NCBI GenBank assembly: GCA_027485695.1
Contig: JAIXQO010000003.1
Coordinates: 744,001-808,000 of the forward strand
DNA length: 64,000 nucleotides
Reading direction: 5' to 3'
Source of the DNA: Pseudomonadota bacterium
Lineage (GTDB): Bacteria; Bdellovibrionota; UBA1018
In this document: one piece after another, positions 17,191 through 26,634 of the stretch
Position numbering within the stretch: the first letter of the stretch is position 1
Layout: every line of letters starts with the position of its first letter
Program-made: the position numbers and the translations under genes
The notes under the pieces: model-generated
What the model saw: only the letters and a program-made list of their open reading frames with translations
Databases searched by the model: none
Told to the model about the DNA's origin: nothing

Positions 17191-18581
17191 TTCACTCCGC
17201 TTTTTAGGTGCTCGAAAACGTCTTCCATCTTCATACTGCGTGATCCTTTGATGAGGATCGAGTCTTGAGGTTGGAGTTCGCGAGAAAGGTACCGAGCGGC
17301 TTCCGCTCGATCATCGAAATGAGCGAGCTGACCGGAGAACTGTTTTTTCTCGAGTTCGTCTTTCAGCCACTTCATGCGCGGTCCGTGAAGGACGACGCCA
17401 GCTAGTGAAAGCGGGAGAATCGCATCCGCCAATTCGCGGTGGAAGCGTTCTTCTTCGAGACCGAGTTCTTTCATGTCGGCGATCACGATCCACTGGCGCT
17501 CTTTTCCGCGCAGGCCGGCGAACGCATTCAGGCTGGCCACCATGCTCGAAGGATTCGCGTTGTAGTAATCGCAATAAACCAAGTGAGTGCCCAACCTTTG
17601 AATATCTGTTCGGCCAAAGGCGGGTTTGAACTGAAGGAGTGCCTCACGAATTTCCGAGATTTGTAGGCCGAAATCCAGTGCCGTTTCGATCACGAGCAGC
17701 AAGTTTCTGACGTTGTGAGCGCCAGGAATTGGGCTCTGAATCGTCTCTGACACGCCGTCGATTTCGACCTCGATCGAATTCTGAGCAAGTTCGCGCGCAC
17801 GGTGGCGACCTTTGCCGTTCCATCCCGCGGCGACATAACGCGAGCGATCTTGGAGCGCATCGAAGTTTTGAGAGAGCAGTGGATCTTCGAGTTGAATGTA
17901 GTTTTTTCCGCCGATTCGCGCCGTCTCAGTCGCAATGATCCACTCTTCGCGAAGCACCGTGGGAACGTCGATGAGTTTTTCCAAGTGCTCGGGACCAATC
18001 GCCGTCAGCAGCGTGTGGGTCGGTTCCACCACATGGGCGTGCTCAATCATCGCTCCGATTTCATCGATGCCGATCTCGACGATGATCGCAGATGTATCCG
18101 CGCGCATTTGAAAAAGCGTCAACGGAATACCCAAAAATCCGTTCTGTGAACCTTGGGTAGAAGCAACGCGGGACCATTTTTTCCGAAGTACGGTGGTTAG
18201 GAGTTCTTTGGTCGTGGTTTTACCGACACTGCCGGCGACCGCAATCACGGGGATGTCAAAGGTCTTGCGCCAAGCATGGGCAAGCTTCCGGAACGCGCTC
18301 AAGCTCGAGGGCACCACGAAGAAAACCGCGCGGGCGCGCAGTGCCTCGCTTAGTCCATCCGGCAAGCGTTCGCAGACGACACCCGTCGCGCCTTTTTCGA
18401 TCGAGGAGGCGATGAACGCATGTCCGTCGAAATTCTCTCCGGGCAACGCGACAAACAGATCTCCGTGGGCGATGTCGCGTGAATCAATCGAGACACGGGC
18501 GAATGTGGCACTCGAAGCATTTGGAAGACCTAAGACGCGACTGACGAACGAGGAGTCGAGAGAGCGGGCGAGATCACTCAT
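17187..18581 (-). CDS. murF: UDP-N-acetylmuramoyl-tripeptide--D-alanyl-D-alanine ligase
   Basis: The protein has 464 residues, near the family norm. The N-terminal uridine-binding domain includes SIDSRDIAHGDLFVALPGENFDGH; the central ATPase domain has the P-loop AGSVGKTTTKE and the QGSQNGFLGIPLTL segment; the C-terminal domain has YNANPSSMVASL. MurF adds D-Ala-D-Ala to the UDP-MurNAc-tripeptide in the cytoplasm. It overlaps its upstream neighbour and sua5 by 4 nt each. The usual dcw neighbours (murE, mraY, murD) are absent, so murF has been relocated in this genome. Confidence 0.95.
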   Translation of the reverse strand: MSDLARSLDSSFVSRVLGLPNASSATFARVSIDSRDIAHGDLFVALPGENFDGHAFIASSIEKGATGVVCERLPDGLSEALRARAVFFVVPSSLSAFRKLAHAWRKTFDIPVIAVAGSVGKTTTKELLTTVLRKKWSRVASTQGSQNGFLGIPLTLFQMRADTSAIIVEIGIDEIGAMIEHAHVVEPTHTLLTAIGPEHLEKLIDVPTVLREEWIIATETARIGGKNYIQLEDPLLSQNFDALQDRSRYVAAGWNGKGRHRARELAQNSIEVEIDGVSETIQSPIPGAHNVRNLLLVIETALDFGLQISEIREALLQFKPAFGRTDIQRLGTHLVYCDYYNANPSSMVASLNAFAGLRGKERQWIVIADMKELGLEEERFHRELADAILPLSLAGVVLHGPRMKWLKDELEKKQFSGQLAHFDDRAEAARYLSRELQPQDSILIKGSRSMKMEDVFEHLKSGVK

Positions 18582-19207
18582 TGAAATTTGGGCTCCAGAT
18601 TATTTTGTGCGGCCTCTTTTTGACGATCGAACGTTCCGAGTTTGACGAGGTCGACGTAATAGACCTGATTCATCAGGATACGCGAAAACAGCGAGCCGAA
18701 AACACGTCCACGCCAGGTGGCGGTTGTCGCACGCGCAGCGCCCGAAGCGACCGACGTGAATCCTTTGGAGCGAATGTCGGCGGACGGTTCACCGACCGAC
18801 AATTCCCATTCATAGTCTTCGAAGACGGTAGTGATCTTCTTCTTGGAATCGTCGACGAGTTTGACGCGAAGTTTTTTGCCCGGGATGTACTCGGCGATCT
18901 CTCCGGTGAGCTCGAAACGTTTCCATTCTTTGCCCTTGGGCTCGACGGAATAGAAAACACGGTTGCCGACTGCAATGGATTCGGTCGCTTGGCCGGTTGG
19001 GGTCTCAAAACGCACGGATTTCAAGGAATGGTAGTAGATGGGCCAGAGCTTAGGATCGTCCAAAGCCGCGGCTAGAGTGGAAACCGGAAGCTCCGAGGGG
19101 ACGACTCGCGCCCAGTCGATCTCAAAGTTGGGACGGACTGCGCAAACCACAATTGGACTCAGGGCGAGGGCCAGCCCGAGGACCAGAAAGACGAGTTTTC
19201 GTTTCAT
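18578..19207 (-). CDS. Exported protein, possibly START/SRPBCC-like fold
   Basis: The protein has 209 residues with a signal peptide (MKRKLVFLVLGLALALSPIVVCA). The mature part begins with an alpha/beta pattern (VPSELPVSTLAAALDDPKLWPIYYHSLKSVRFE) that looks like the start of SRPBCC/polyketide-cyclase folds, followed by several strands and a C-terminal helix (MNQVYYVDLVKLG). The fold call is inference. It is the first gene of an operon with murF and sua5, coupled to murF by a 4-nt overlap, which suggests an envelope-related role. Confidence 0.7.
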   Translation of the reverse strand: MKRKLVFLVLGLALALSPIVVCAVRPNFEIDWARVVPSELPVSTLAAALDDPKLWPIYYHSLKSVRFETPTGQATESIAVGNRVFYSVEPKGKEWKRFELTGEIAEYIPGKKLRVKLVDDSKKKITTVFEDYEWELSVGEPSADIRSKGFTSVASGAARATTATWRGRVFGSLFSRILMNQVYYVDLVKLGTFDRQKEAAQNNLEPKFQ

Positions 19208-19252
19208 ACTTTGCTTTTATCAGACGGCGGGGACGGGTAGTATCGGAAAGCG

Positions 19253-19888
19253 ATGAAAATGGGCGAGAAAATAGCGATAAAACCCGAACAAATCCTGCTC
19301 GAAACCGATCGGTTTTGGTATGTGAACAAACCCAGTGGATGGCCCACGATCCCTGGAATGGGAATTCCCCGTGGCGCTTCGCTTTCGGAGCGATTGCAGG
19401 CGCTCTGCGGCAAGAAAGCTTGGACGGTGCATCGCCTCGATCAGGGGACGAGTGGCGTGATCGTGTTTGCAAAAGACGAGGCGTCTCACCGCGAAGGTTC
19501 GCTTTTTTTTCAGAATCGCGAGACCAAGAAAAACTACCGTTTCATTGCGAGCGGTCAGCCGTCTGAGCCGATTTTCAAGGTCAATAGCCCGATCGAAGGA
19601 AAAAAATCGCTGACGCAGTTCCGGAAACTTAAGTCCGGTTCGGCTCACTTCGAAGGTGAGGCGATCATCGCGACCGGTCGTCGACATCAAATCCGTCTGC
19701 ACCTCAAGACTTTGGGCTATCTCATCCTCGGCGATGAAAAATATGGCGGAGAAAAACGCAAGAATCTGGGGCTCAGCGCTGAGCAGTTTTGCCTGCATGC
19801 GGAAACGCTTCAGCTCCCAGGTGACCCACGTGTCATGGCTCCTCTGCCTGAATATTGGGAGGGTTTTTGCCAACGCTACCTCAGTTGA
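19253..19888 (+). CDS. RluA-family pseudouridine synthase
   Basis: The protein has 211 residues. The catalytic loop is HRLDQGTSGVIVFAK with the nucleophilic Asp, and the family motifs VNKPSGWPT near the N-terminus and GRRHQIRLHLKTLG later are present. There is no S4 domain, so it is a short RluA/RluE-like form. It isomerises specific uridines in rRNA or tRNA; the site cannot be deduced. Its stop overlaps the next gene's likely TTG start (TTGA), pairing it with an rRNA-type methyltransferase. Confidence 0.92.
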   Translation: MKMGEKIAIKPEQILLETDRFWYVNKPSGWPTIPGMGIPRGASLSERLQALCGKKAWTVHRLDQGTSGVIVFAKDEASHREGSLFFQNRETKKNYRFIASGQPSEPIFKVNSPIEGKKSLTQFRKLKSGSAHFEGEAIIATGRRHQIRLHLKTLGYLILGDEKYGGEKRKNLGLSAEQFCLHAETLQLPGDPRVMAPLPEYWEGFCQRYLS

Positions 19889-20808
19889 AAACAGCCATCG
19901 AAAAACGCGCCCCGCTTCTGAATGATACGGAAGCACTCCGCATTTTCCATGGTGAAACCGAGGGTGATCCGCGTATCTCGATCGAGAGTTTCGCCGGACA
20001 TCTCTGGGTCTATGAGTGGGAAACTGCGCAACCTCGCGTGGACCAAGGACTGCTCGTCCAGGAGCTTCGCTCGTTAATGGAAGTTAAGAGCATCAGCTGG
20101 AATTATCGACCACGCGGAGGCAAGGCTCATGACGAGGCGGTCGCGATCGATGGTACGCCTCCTGCGTCGGTGATCGTTCGGGAGCTGAGTTCGAAATACG
20201 ATATCCGTTTTCAGCAGGTGAGGCATGCCGGACTTTTTCTCGATCACTTGCCACTGCGTCGTTGGCTAGAAAACCCACCTATGAAGCTCGGGCGCGTGAT
20301 CAATACGTTTTCGTATACGGGTAGTCTCTCGATGGCGGCTATGCAGGGCGGGGCGGAGTTCGTCACAACGCTGGATCTATCGCGACCGACGATCGATTGG
20401 GCTCGAAAAAACGCGGAACTGAACGGATTTCCCGCGGAAAAGATGAATTTTATTTTCGGCGACTATTTCGAATGGCTCCCGCGACTTAAAAAACGGGGAG
20501 AGCTGTTTCAAACATTCATCGTGGACCCTCCCTCGTTTTCAAGAGGGGACAAGAAGACCTTCAGTACAAAAACGGATTTGCCCGCGCTGTTTGATGCCGC
20601 GATTGAAATGCTCGACCCCAAAGGCGCCTACCTGATCGCTTCTGTGAACTCCGAGTTTTTGACACCGGAACAATTCTTACGTTCCATTCGAGAGGCGGCC
20701 GCACGCGCGAAGCGATCGTTGCAGATTGTTCAGGAACTCGTCGCAGATCCGGTGCAATTTCCAAACTCGAATCATTTAAAAGGCTGGATTGTCCGCTTGC
20801 GTGCCTGA
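19885..20808 (+). CDS. Class I SAM-dependent methyltransferase, RlmI-like rRNA methylase
   Basis: The protein has 307 residues from a TTG at 19885 that overlaps the preceding stop as TTGA, the coupling used throughout this window. An alternative TTG at 19867 has GGAGG 4 nt upstream. SAM-binding motif I is NTFSYTGSLSMAA; the acidic end of strand 2 is TTLDLS; motif IV is VDPPSFSRG, the DPPSF form typical of the RlmI/RlmK group. No PUA domain is evident at the N-terminus. It probably methylates a 23S rRNA cytosine or guanine. Confidence 0.85.
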   Translation: MKTAIEKRAPLLNDTEALRIFHGETEGDPRISIESFAGHLWVYEWETAQPRVDQGLLVQELRSLMEVKSISWNYRPRGGKAHDEAVAIDGTPPASVIVRELSSKYDIRFQQVRHAGLFLDHLPLRRWLENPPMKLGRVINTFSYTGSLSMAAMQGGAEFVTTLDLSRPTIDWARKNAELNGFPAEKMNFIFGDYFEWLPRLKKRGELFQTFIVDPPSFSRGDKKTFSTKTDLPALFDAAIEMLDPKGAYLIASVNSEFLTPEQFLRSIREAAARAKRSLQIVQELVADPVQFPNSNHLKGWIVRLRA

Positions 20809-20820
20809 TACTTTTTCCTC

Positions 20821-22464
20821 ATGGAAAAAGAACTGACTTTGTCAGATGTCGTCACCCGTCTTGATGCATTGACCACGCGTTTAGAGCGGCTGGAGCGGGG
20901 GCATCGTCCAGAACCCCCGGTCCCATTCAATACGGTACGTGTTGAAGAATCGCGGCCGAAACCGTCAGTTGCGGCATTGAGCCCGAAGAAAAATACTTCC
21001 GGTAACTGGCTGGGAATTTTGGGAGTGGGATGTTTCGTATTGGCCGTCGGTTATCTGATCAAGATCGGAGTCGACAGTGGATGGCTCACACCAGCCCGTC
21101 AGCTGATTTTGGCTTATACGTTTTCGGCACTGCTCGTTTGGCTTGGTAGTCGGTTTCGGGGGGGCGATTTTGAGTACGCTTCTTATCTCGCGGGCGCAGG
21201 CTTCGTTGGACTATTTTTGGCGACCATAGGTGGGGTGGTGATCACAGGCACGTTCTCTTCCGCTACTGGTTCCGTGATTCTACTTCTGTTGTCTTGGGCT
21301 TGTATTGCGGTGGGCGCTCAGTTTCATCCCTATGCGTACTTGGTGGTCGCGGTATTGGGGGCATACGGTGGACCTGTATGGTTTTTCGGAGACGGAGGAG
21401 GATTTCTAGTCCCTTACTATTGCGTAGCTTCGCTGTCGTTCTCGACTTTGGCGCTCATGCGCGGCGAACGATCCCTGAATTTACTTTCCGCCTACGGAGC
21501 GCTCTTCGCCACAAGTCAGGCGACGATGGGCACTGTAGTGGACGGTAGTTTTGCCATCGTTTCGATCGCAATGGTTTTTTTGATCCATCTGCTAGGAATT
21601 TTTCTTCACACCAAACGTACCGGCCATGGCCTGACTAGCTCTGAGGCATATGCCTACATTCCGCTCATCATTTTTGCGTACGCATTGGAGTATGTTCCAT
21701 TCTCGAAATACCATCCAGAGCTCTGGGTTTATTTCGGGATCGGGTTCTCCGTCTCCTTGGTTTTGCTTCAGGAGATTGCGGCGCATCTGCTCAGGTTGGA
21801 GAAATCGAGTCCAAGTCGAGACGTTGCGCTGAGTGCCGCACTTTTGATTTTCACGCATGCAGTGATTTACCAATGGCTTCCGGAATCGTTTCATCATGTC
21901 TTGGGACTAGCGCTGGTGATTGCGTTGGCGGTAGCTCCGGTTAAAAGCGAGTCGCTCGAGGGTCTCAGGGTTTTTGGATGGGTGACCAGGACCTTGGGCG
22001 CGTTTTTTATTCTCTCGAGTTATTTCGAAATTTTTACTCGTGCGATCGCGGAAAATTCGTTGATTCATGCCATTCAGGCGTTGTTGTTTGGGGCATCGAT
22101 CGCGGTGACCCTTTTGCGACGTGAGGCATGGATGCGGGGGTTTGGAAAAATCGGTGTCTCGGCATCGCATGCCATGATGCTCGCCGGATTTTATGGACTT
22201 TTCTCTGAGCAAGGCCCGCTTGCAGTGAGCATTTCTTGGATTGTTTACGCGTTTCTTTGTATCGGAGTGGGTTTTGTTTTCAGAAACACGGCTTTTGCGA
22301 GGCTCTCCGTTTTAGCGCTCGGCGCGATTGGCGGAAAAGTTTTGTTTTACGATCTCTGGAACACGGGCGCACTCGTGAGGGTCTTGATTCTCGCGCTCTC
22401 TGGAGCCGCACTGTATGGCGGAGGCTATGCTTATCGCCGAATCGGTACGTGGGAGAAAAAGTAA
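20821..22464 (+). CDS. DUF2339-family polytopic membrane protein
   Basis: The protein has 547 residues, beginning 12 bp after the methyltransferase stop. A short coiled-coil-like N-terminus (VVTRLDALTTRLERLERG) and a Pro-rich linker precede GNWLGILGVGCFVLAVGYLIKIGVDSGWLTPA, the DUF2339 signature. About 15 or more hydrophobic helices follow. The function of the family is unknown; it is an inner-membrane protein. A strong terminator follows. No SD is visible, so translation may depend on reinitiation from the upstream gene. Confidence 0.85.
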   Translation: MEKELTLSDVVTRLDALTTRLERLERGHRPEPPVPFNTVRVEESRPKPSVAALSPKKNTSGNWLGILGVGCFVLAVGYLIKIGVDSGWLTPARQLILAYTFSALLVWLGSRFRGGDFEYASYLAGAGFVGLFLATIGGVVITGTFSSATGSVILLLLSWACIAVGAQFHPYAYLVVAVLGAYGGPVWFFGDGGGFLVPYYCVASLSFSTLALMRGERSLNLLSAYGALFATSQATMGTVVDGSFAIVSIAMVFLIHLLGIFLHTKRTGHGLTSSEAYAYIPLIIFAYALEYVPFSKYHPELWVYFGIGFSVSLVLLQEIAAHLLRLEKSSPSRDVALSAALLIFTHAVIYQWLPESFHHVLGLALVIALAVAPVKSESLEGLRVFGWVTRTLGAFFILSSYFEIFTRAIAENSLIHAIQALLFGASIAVTLLRREAWMRGFGKIGVSASHAMMLAGFYGLFSEQGPLAVSISWIVYAFLCIGVGFVFRNTAFARLSVLALGAIGGKVLFYDLWNTGALVRVLILALSGAALYGGGYAYRRIGTWEKK

Positions 22465-22482
22465 GGGCCAATAATAAAAAAA

Positions 22483-22522
22483 ACGGGCACCCAGAGAGGG
22501 GAGGCTGGGCGCCCGTTTTTTT
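22483..22522 (+). terminator. Intrinsic terminator after the DUF2339 gene
   Basis: ACGGGC pairs with GCCCGT and CCCAG with CTGGG around a purine-rich loop, followed by seven T (22516-22522). Eight A precede the stem, so it may also act on leftward transcripts from the HPF-like gene. Confidence 0.9.
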
Positions 22523-22546
22523 GGTCAAGAAGTTGTATTCGGCGGT

Positions 22547-22906
22547 TTAGGTTCCCGCGTAAGCCAGGTGGTGAGGGGAGTGGCGGAATCCGCGTTCTTG
22601 CTTGAATTTTCGACGTTTCACGACTTGGCGGCAGGCATCTAAAACTTCGCGAAGCACGGCCTCCGGTTCCGCTGCCGATTTTTGGATTTCGATTTGGCCA
22701 ACTTCACGCGAGAATCCGATGACTTTGACGCGAAAAAGGTCTTTGCCGGCATGAGTGCGTTTATTGACGGCCTCGAAAATGACCTTGAGGTGCTGAAATA
22801 CACGGCCTCCAAGTCGTTCATTGAGATCTTGAAAACCTTGGACCAAAGTGTCTTCGATCCAAGACGATTTTTGGGTATTAGCAAAATGGATCTGAAAGTG
22901 CAGCAT
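22547..22906 (-). CDS. HPF/RaiA-like ribosome-associated protein
   Basis: The protein has 119 residues. The start at 22906 (MLHFQIHFANTQ) has AGGAG about 10 nt upstream; the longer frame is not supported. The pattern of strand, helix (IEDTLVQGFQDLNERLGG), strand (LKVIFEAVNK), strand (FRVKVIGF) and closing basic helix (REVLDACRQVVKRRK) follows the S30AE/HPF fold. Such proteins bind the 30S subunit in stationary phase and silence ribosomes. It lacks a long C-terminal dimerisation domain, so it would be the short class. Family assignment rests on pattern, not on an exact signature. Confidence 0.6.
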   Translation of the reverse strand: MLHFQIHFANTQKSSWIEDTLVQGFQDLNERLGGRVFQHLKVIFEAVNKRTHAGKDLFRVKVIGFSREVGQIEIQKSAAEPEAVLREVLDACRQVVKRRKFKQERGFRHSPHHLAYAGT

Positions 22907-23113
22907 GTCTGTAGGCTCCTCAGTAATGGTTCGGTACGCGCATCCCGTTGGTCGGGCTGTGCACCGATAAGTAGAGCGTGACACACGATCGTGAGACGAA
23001 ACTGAATTCGATATTAAAAGGATTTTACCGAAATGAGACCATTACAGTCGCGTTATTTACTTTTGTTTTAAATACGAGATGATAGCGATTAAACGCGAGT
23101 AAAAGGCCCAAAG

Positions 23114-23719
23114 ATGAAGTTATTTTCTTGGCAGCGATTTTTGATGGTAATTTTTTTCTTCGGTTCCGCACCGGTTTTTTCTGGCGTGATCATTGAACCG
23201 ACCGCCGGGTATGAAATCGGCAAGCATCAACTCATCAACGTCGCGGGAGTGGATTATGGTGCCGCAACCACGGGACTGACGATTGGTGGACGCGCCGGCT
23301 ATCGATTCGCAGAGTATTTTTGGGTGGCCGCTGATTTTCAAAGGGCAAGTGGCCTGAATTCCCGCGCCACCAATCACTCGACGGGAATGACTGGGAGCCT
23401 CGATCGCACGAATGCGTATTTTGATTTCGGCGTTGATTTTCCGTTTTGGCTCCGAGTTTGGGCAGGGTATGGGATTCTCGCTCGAGCCAAAGTTAAAGCG
23501 GACCCTTTGGGGACTGTGCTGCGTTCTAAGGGTACGTCGTGGAAAGTGGGCATCGGCGTTCAGCCCTGGCTTTTTTTATCAATCAACGCCGAATATTTTT
23601 CGAACAATTTTTCCAAGATCGATCACCCGACACTCGGAGTGGGAGATATCAATTCTCGCTATCCGACGTCGAACGACCGAGGTTTCGTGATCGGCGTCAG
23701 TGCGCCTTTGACACTCTAG
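23114..23719 (+). CDS. Exported outer-membrane beta-barrel-like protein
   Basis: The protein has 201 residues with a signal peptide ending near FSG-VIIEP and AAAGG before the ATG. The rest alternates polar and aromatic residues in short strands (TGLTIGGRAGYRFAEYFWVAADFQRA, AYFDFGVDFPFWLRVWAGYG, SWKVGIGVQPWLFLSINAEYF) and ends GFVIGVSAPLTL, like a small OmpX/OmpA-type eight-strand barrel. The last residue is Leu rather than the usual Phe. Its stop overlaps the convergent gene by 4 bp. Confidence 0.75.
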   Translation: MKLFSWQRFLMVIFFFGSAPVFSGVIIEPTAGYEIGKHQLINVAGVDYGAATTGLTIGGRAGYRFAEYFWVAADFQRASGLNSRATNHSTGMTGSLDRTNAYFDFGVDFPFWLRVWAGYGILARAKVKADPLGTVLRSKGTSWKVGIGVQPWLFLSINAEYFSNNFSKIDHPTLGVGDINSRYPTSNDRGFVIGVSAPLTL

Positions 23720-25023
23720 TCATTCAATACATGAATCAAGATTCTCTGGCAGAGTCGTTGTCCGAGCGGCGGTTTGCGCGGGCCGGGTTGAAACAACTCA
23801 TCCTCTGAAAGCGAAGTATCGGGAACAATTTTTTGCCACGTTTTTGGCATGAGCTTTTTCATCTCGGACCAATCAAGCTTGGACTGGGTTACGTAATGAA
23901 AAAAACGATTTACCCCCTGATCGATTGATTGAATAACTCCTGAGTTTTGGAACTTAAGTGGAGACGACAGAGTTTTCAAATAACGTACTCTTGCTTCAAT
24001 GAGGTTTACGGTTCGTTTCAAGTGATTGAGATCTTGTCTTGGACGAAGGCAGCGGATTTCGATTGTGTCTTTGAAAAATTGTTTTTCCTTGTCATGGATT
24101 CTCACGCCAGAAACTGACAGGGCGGCGCCCTTTCTGAATCCTAGATGATTCTGCAATCTGAACCTGAACCACCCAAATTCGTTGAGAGACATTTTACCCG
24201 AAGCGAGTGTTTCATCGAACTCCGATAGCCATTCGGCAAATCGTTTCAATTCGGATTTGCTGGATAGAAGAGGTTTCGCGCCCTTAAACTTTGGATCGTA
24301 GTGAAGTGCACCGTAGTAGAGTTCGTCGTGATTCACCCAATCAACGATAAAGTTTCTGAACAGCTGGAAGTCGTAGGCTTTGTTTTTTTCATTCCAAAAT
24401 AGACTGTCAAAATCGAGATGGAGGTGGCCCTCACCCATGAGGGTAGCAGGTCGTAGTCCGGCTCGTTGGGCCGTTTCAAAAATTGCTAATTGAAAGATTT
24501 TTCCGATCTCGTGATTTAATTCATTAGAAGTGAATGGAGTGGTCGTAATTTCAGTAACCTGTGGATCTACATTGATGTCAATGGAGGTAATGACTTTTCC
24601 GGTTGATCGACGAATCAGCTGAAATGTATTTCCGTTTACATCCTCCTTACCCCAGTAATTGAAACGAACGCATCGGTATTCGAGGTGGGTTGAACATGCG
24701 TTTGCGAGTTCGTTCAGATAGGCTTTTTTCTGCAGGCTGTTTGCTGCGTCCATGGCTATCAGTTGGGTGACTACGTAAGCGATTGGTAGAACGAACTCGT
24801 TTGAAACCCAAGGACTTGCGGCTACAAACGCCGCGGTTATGCCTAACATGCTACGTTTCATCCACGGTGATCTGTATTCTTCCTCGATCCCAAATAGTAA
24901 TCGGGTTTGTTGTTCCTCAACGTCGATGGGATCTTCGGCAGCGAAGCAATCACTGGCGCATAAGGTGGTCCAGACCCCTATCGCGATCAATGAAATCCGA
25001 AGTTTGCCGCGGCAAAAACCCAT
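23716..25023 (-). CDS. Exported or membrane-anchored protein with carboxylate-amine ligase (GCS2/amidoligase)-like motifs
   Basis: The protein has 435 residues with an N-terminal signal (MGFCRGKLRISLIAIGVW...CFA-AE). The mature start reads RLLFGIEEEYR, the opening strand motif of the glutamate-cysteine ligase/amidoligase superfamily. A hydrophobic stretch follows (SMLGITAAFVAA...LPIAYVVTQLIA). Later GEGHLHLDFD resembles the His-containing strand of that fold, and TIEIRCLRPRQDLNHLKRTVNLIEAR resembles its conserved E-x-R strand. Enzymes of this fold use ATP, so export would be surprising; the protein may be catalytically altered. No partner genes of amidoligase systems are seen next to it. Confidence 0.55.
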   Translation of the reverse strand: MGFCRGKLRISLIAIGVWTTLCASDCFAAEDPIDVEEQQTRLLFGIEEEYRSPWMKRSMLGITAAFVAASPWVSNEFVLPIAYVVTQLIAMDAANSLQKKAYLNELANACSTHLEYRCVRFNYWGKEDVNGNTFQLIRRSTGKVITSIDINVDPQVTEITTTPFTSNELNHEIGKIFQLAIFETAQRAGLRPATLMGEGHLHLDFDSLFWNEKNKAYDFQLFRNFIVDWVNHDELYYGALHYDPKFKGAKPLLSSKSELKRFAEWLSEFDETLASGKMSLNEFGWFRFRLQNHLGFRKGAALSVSGVRIHDKEKQFFKDTIEIRCLRPRQDLNHLKRTVNLIEARVRYLKTLSSPLKFQNSGVIQSIDQGVNRFFHYVTQSKLDWSEMKKLMPKTWQKIVPDTSLSEDELFQPGPRKPPLGQRLCQRILIHVLND

Positions 25024-25094
25024 GATTCACTATCGACTTCAGGGGTTTCGAATGTGAGTCTTTTAGCCGTCAAAGCATCGTCGCCGCTTGGCAG

Positions 25095-25769
25095 TCACGA
25101 AAGGCTCTTGGATTCCGGCAAGGTCGAAGAAAACTCTAAGAGTGCTTGGCTCATCGGGTGAGGAAACGCTAGAAACGCCGAATGGAGTGCGATCCGATGG
25201 GAAGTCCGGAGCGTAGAACCGCCATATTTCTGGTCACCGAATATCGGGAATTTGCGATGGGCGAGTTGAACGCGGATTTGATGCGAGCGTCCTGTCTCCA
25301 GTTCGATTTCCACCAGCGATGCGGGCTGACCCTCAAATGCACCAGTGCGAAGGCACCTTGCCGCGAGTAGAGCCTTTTTAGCGCCTGGAATGGGTTTGTT
25401 GACGACGCGAACTTCGTTCGTGCGTTCATCTTTGTGGAGCAGATCTTCCCATTTCACGGATTCCGGAAATCGTCCGGGTACCAGAGTTTGGTAGCGTCTG
25501 ACGAGCGTCCCCGATGTGAGGGACTTCGTGAGGCGTTCTGCGGATTTCGTTCGTTTGGCGATGACCATCAGGCCGGAGACGTTTCGATCCAGTCGATGAA
25601 CGAGTCCGACGTAGTTTCGTCCAAAATGCTGGCGACCCCAATCGACCAGGTTCCATTCGCCAGAGGAATCGCCTTGCGAGAGGAGCCCGGCGGGTTTCTC
25701 GACGACAATCAAATGCGTGTCCTCGAATAGGATCGAGGGGGAGAGTGGAATGGGTTGGGTCACAGTCAA
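25095..25769 (-). CDS. RluA-family pseudouridine synthase (second copy)
   Basis: The protein has 224 residues from a TTG at 25769 (AGG 7 nt upstream); a TTG at 25814 would add 15 residues. Family motifs are [15 protein letters not shown], the catalytic [16 protein letters not shown] and [14 protein letters not shown], then FGDQKYGG. No S4 domain. It differs clearly from the enzyme at 19253, so the two probably modify different RNA sites. Divergent from thyA with about 56 bp between starts. Confidence 0.9.
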   Translation of the reverse strand: MTVTQPIPLSPSILFEDTHLIVVEKPAGLLSQGDSSGEWNLVDWGRQHFGRNYVGLVHRLDRNVSGLMVIAKRTKSAERLTKSLTSGTLVRRYQTLVPGRFPESVKWEDLLHKDERTNEVRVVNKPIPGAKKALLAARCLRTGAFEGQPASLVEIELETGRSHQIRVQLAHRKFPIFGDQKYGGSTLRTSHRIALHSAFLAFPHPMSQALLEFSSTLPESKSLS

Positions 25770-25825
25770 ATTTTTACCTGAACTCGCTAGTTTTCGCCAT
25801 GCGACAAATGACAAAATGGAACGTG

Positions 25826-26620
25826 ATGAAAGCTTATCTCGATCTGCTCAAACTCGTTTACGAAACCGGCGCTGAAAAAGGTGACCGGACCGGCACTGGC
25901 ACCCGTTCCATTTTTGGCCACCAAATGCGTTATCGCCTAGCGGATGGATTCCCGCTGGTGACGACGAAAAAAACGCACCTCAAATCGATCGTTCACGAAC
26001 TGCTCTGGTTCTTGAAAGGTGATACCAACATTAGCTACCTCAAAGAAAACGGCGTCTCGATCTGGGATGAGTGGGCGGATGAGGAGGGAAATCTGGGGCC
26101 GGTCTACGGTTCTCAGTGGCGCAGCTGGAAAGGCGCCGATGGCCGCACGATCGACCAAATCTCGGATGTGATCGAACAAATCAAGAAGAACCCGAATTCT
26201 CGCCGGTTGATCGTCAGTGCTTGGAATGTCGGCGAGATTTCCAAGATGGCGCTCCCGCCTTGCCATTGTTTCTTTCAGTTCTATGTTTCTGAGGGCAAGC
26301 TCTCGTGTCAGCTTTATCAGCGTTCGGCCGATATTTTCTTGGGCGTTCCGTTCAATATCGCGAGTTACGCACTCCTGACGTTGATGGTGGCCAAGGTGAC
26401 GGGACTTGAACCCGGCGATTTCGTGCACACTTTGGGAGACGCGCACTTGTACAGCAATCATTTTGAGCAAACAGCGCTTCAGCTCTCGCGCGAGCCCCGG
26501 GCGCTCCCGAAAATGCTGATCAAACGCGAGGTCGCTTCGATCTTTGATTTCAAATACGAGGATTTCGAACTCGTGGGTTACGACCCGCACCCGGGTATCA
26601 AAGCACCGGTTGCTATCTAG
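25826..26620 (+). CDS. thyA: Thymidylate synthase
   Basis: The protein has 264 residues, exactly the E. coli ThyA length when started at 25826 (MKAYLDLLK); the open frame upstream lacks family similarity. Landmarks are [24 protein letters not shown], the [20 protein letters not shown] block, the catalytic Cys in [28 protein letters not shown] and the C-terminal [14 protein letters not shown]. It converts dUMP and methylene-THF to dTMP and DHF. folA follows 14 bp downstream, giving the classic thyA-folA pair that recycles the dihydrofolate. Confidence 0.98.
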   Translation: MKAYLDLLKLVYETGAEKGDRTGTGTRSIFGHQMRYRLADGFPLVTTKKTHLKSIVHELLWFLKGDTNISYLKENGVSIWDEWADEEGNLGPVYGSQWRSWKGADGRTIDQISDVIEQIKKNPNSRRLIVSAWNVGEISKMALPPCHCFFQFYVSEGKLSCQLYQRSADIFLGVPFNIASYALLTLMVAKVTGLEPGDFVHTLGDAHLYSNHFEQTALQLSREPRALPKMLIKREVASIFDFKYEDFELVGYDPHPGIKAPVAI

Positions 26621-26634
26621 TTTCGGAGGTCGAG

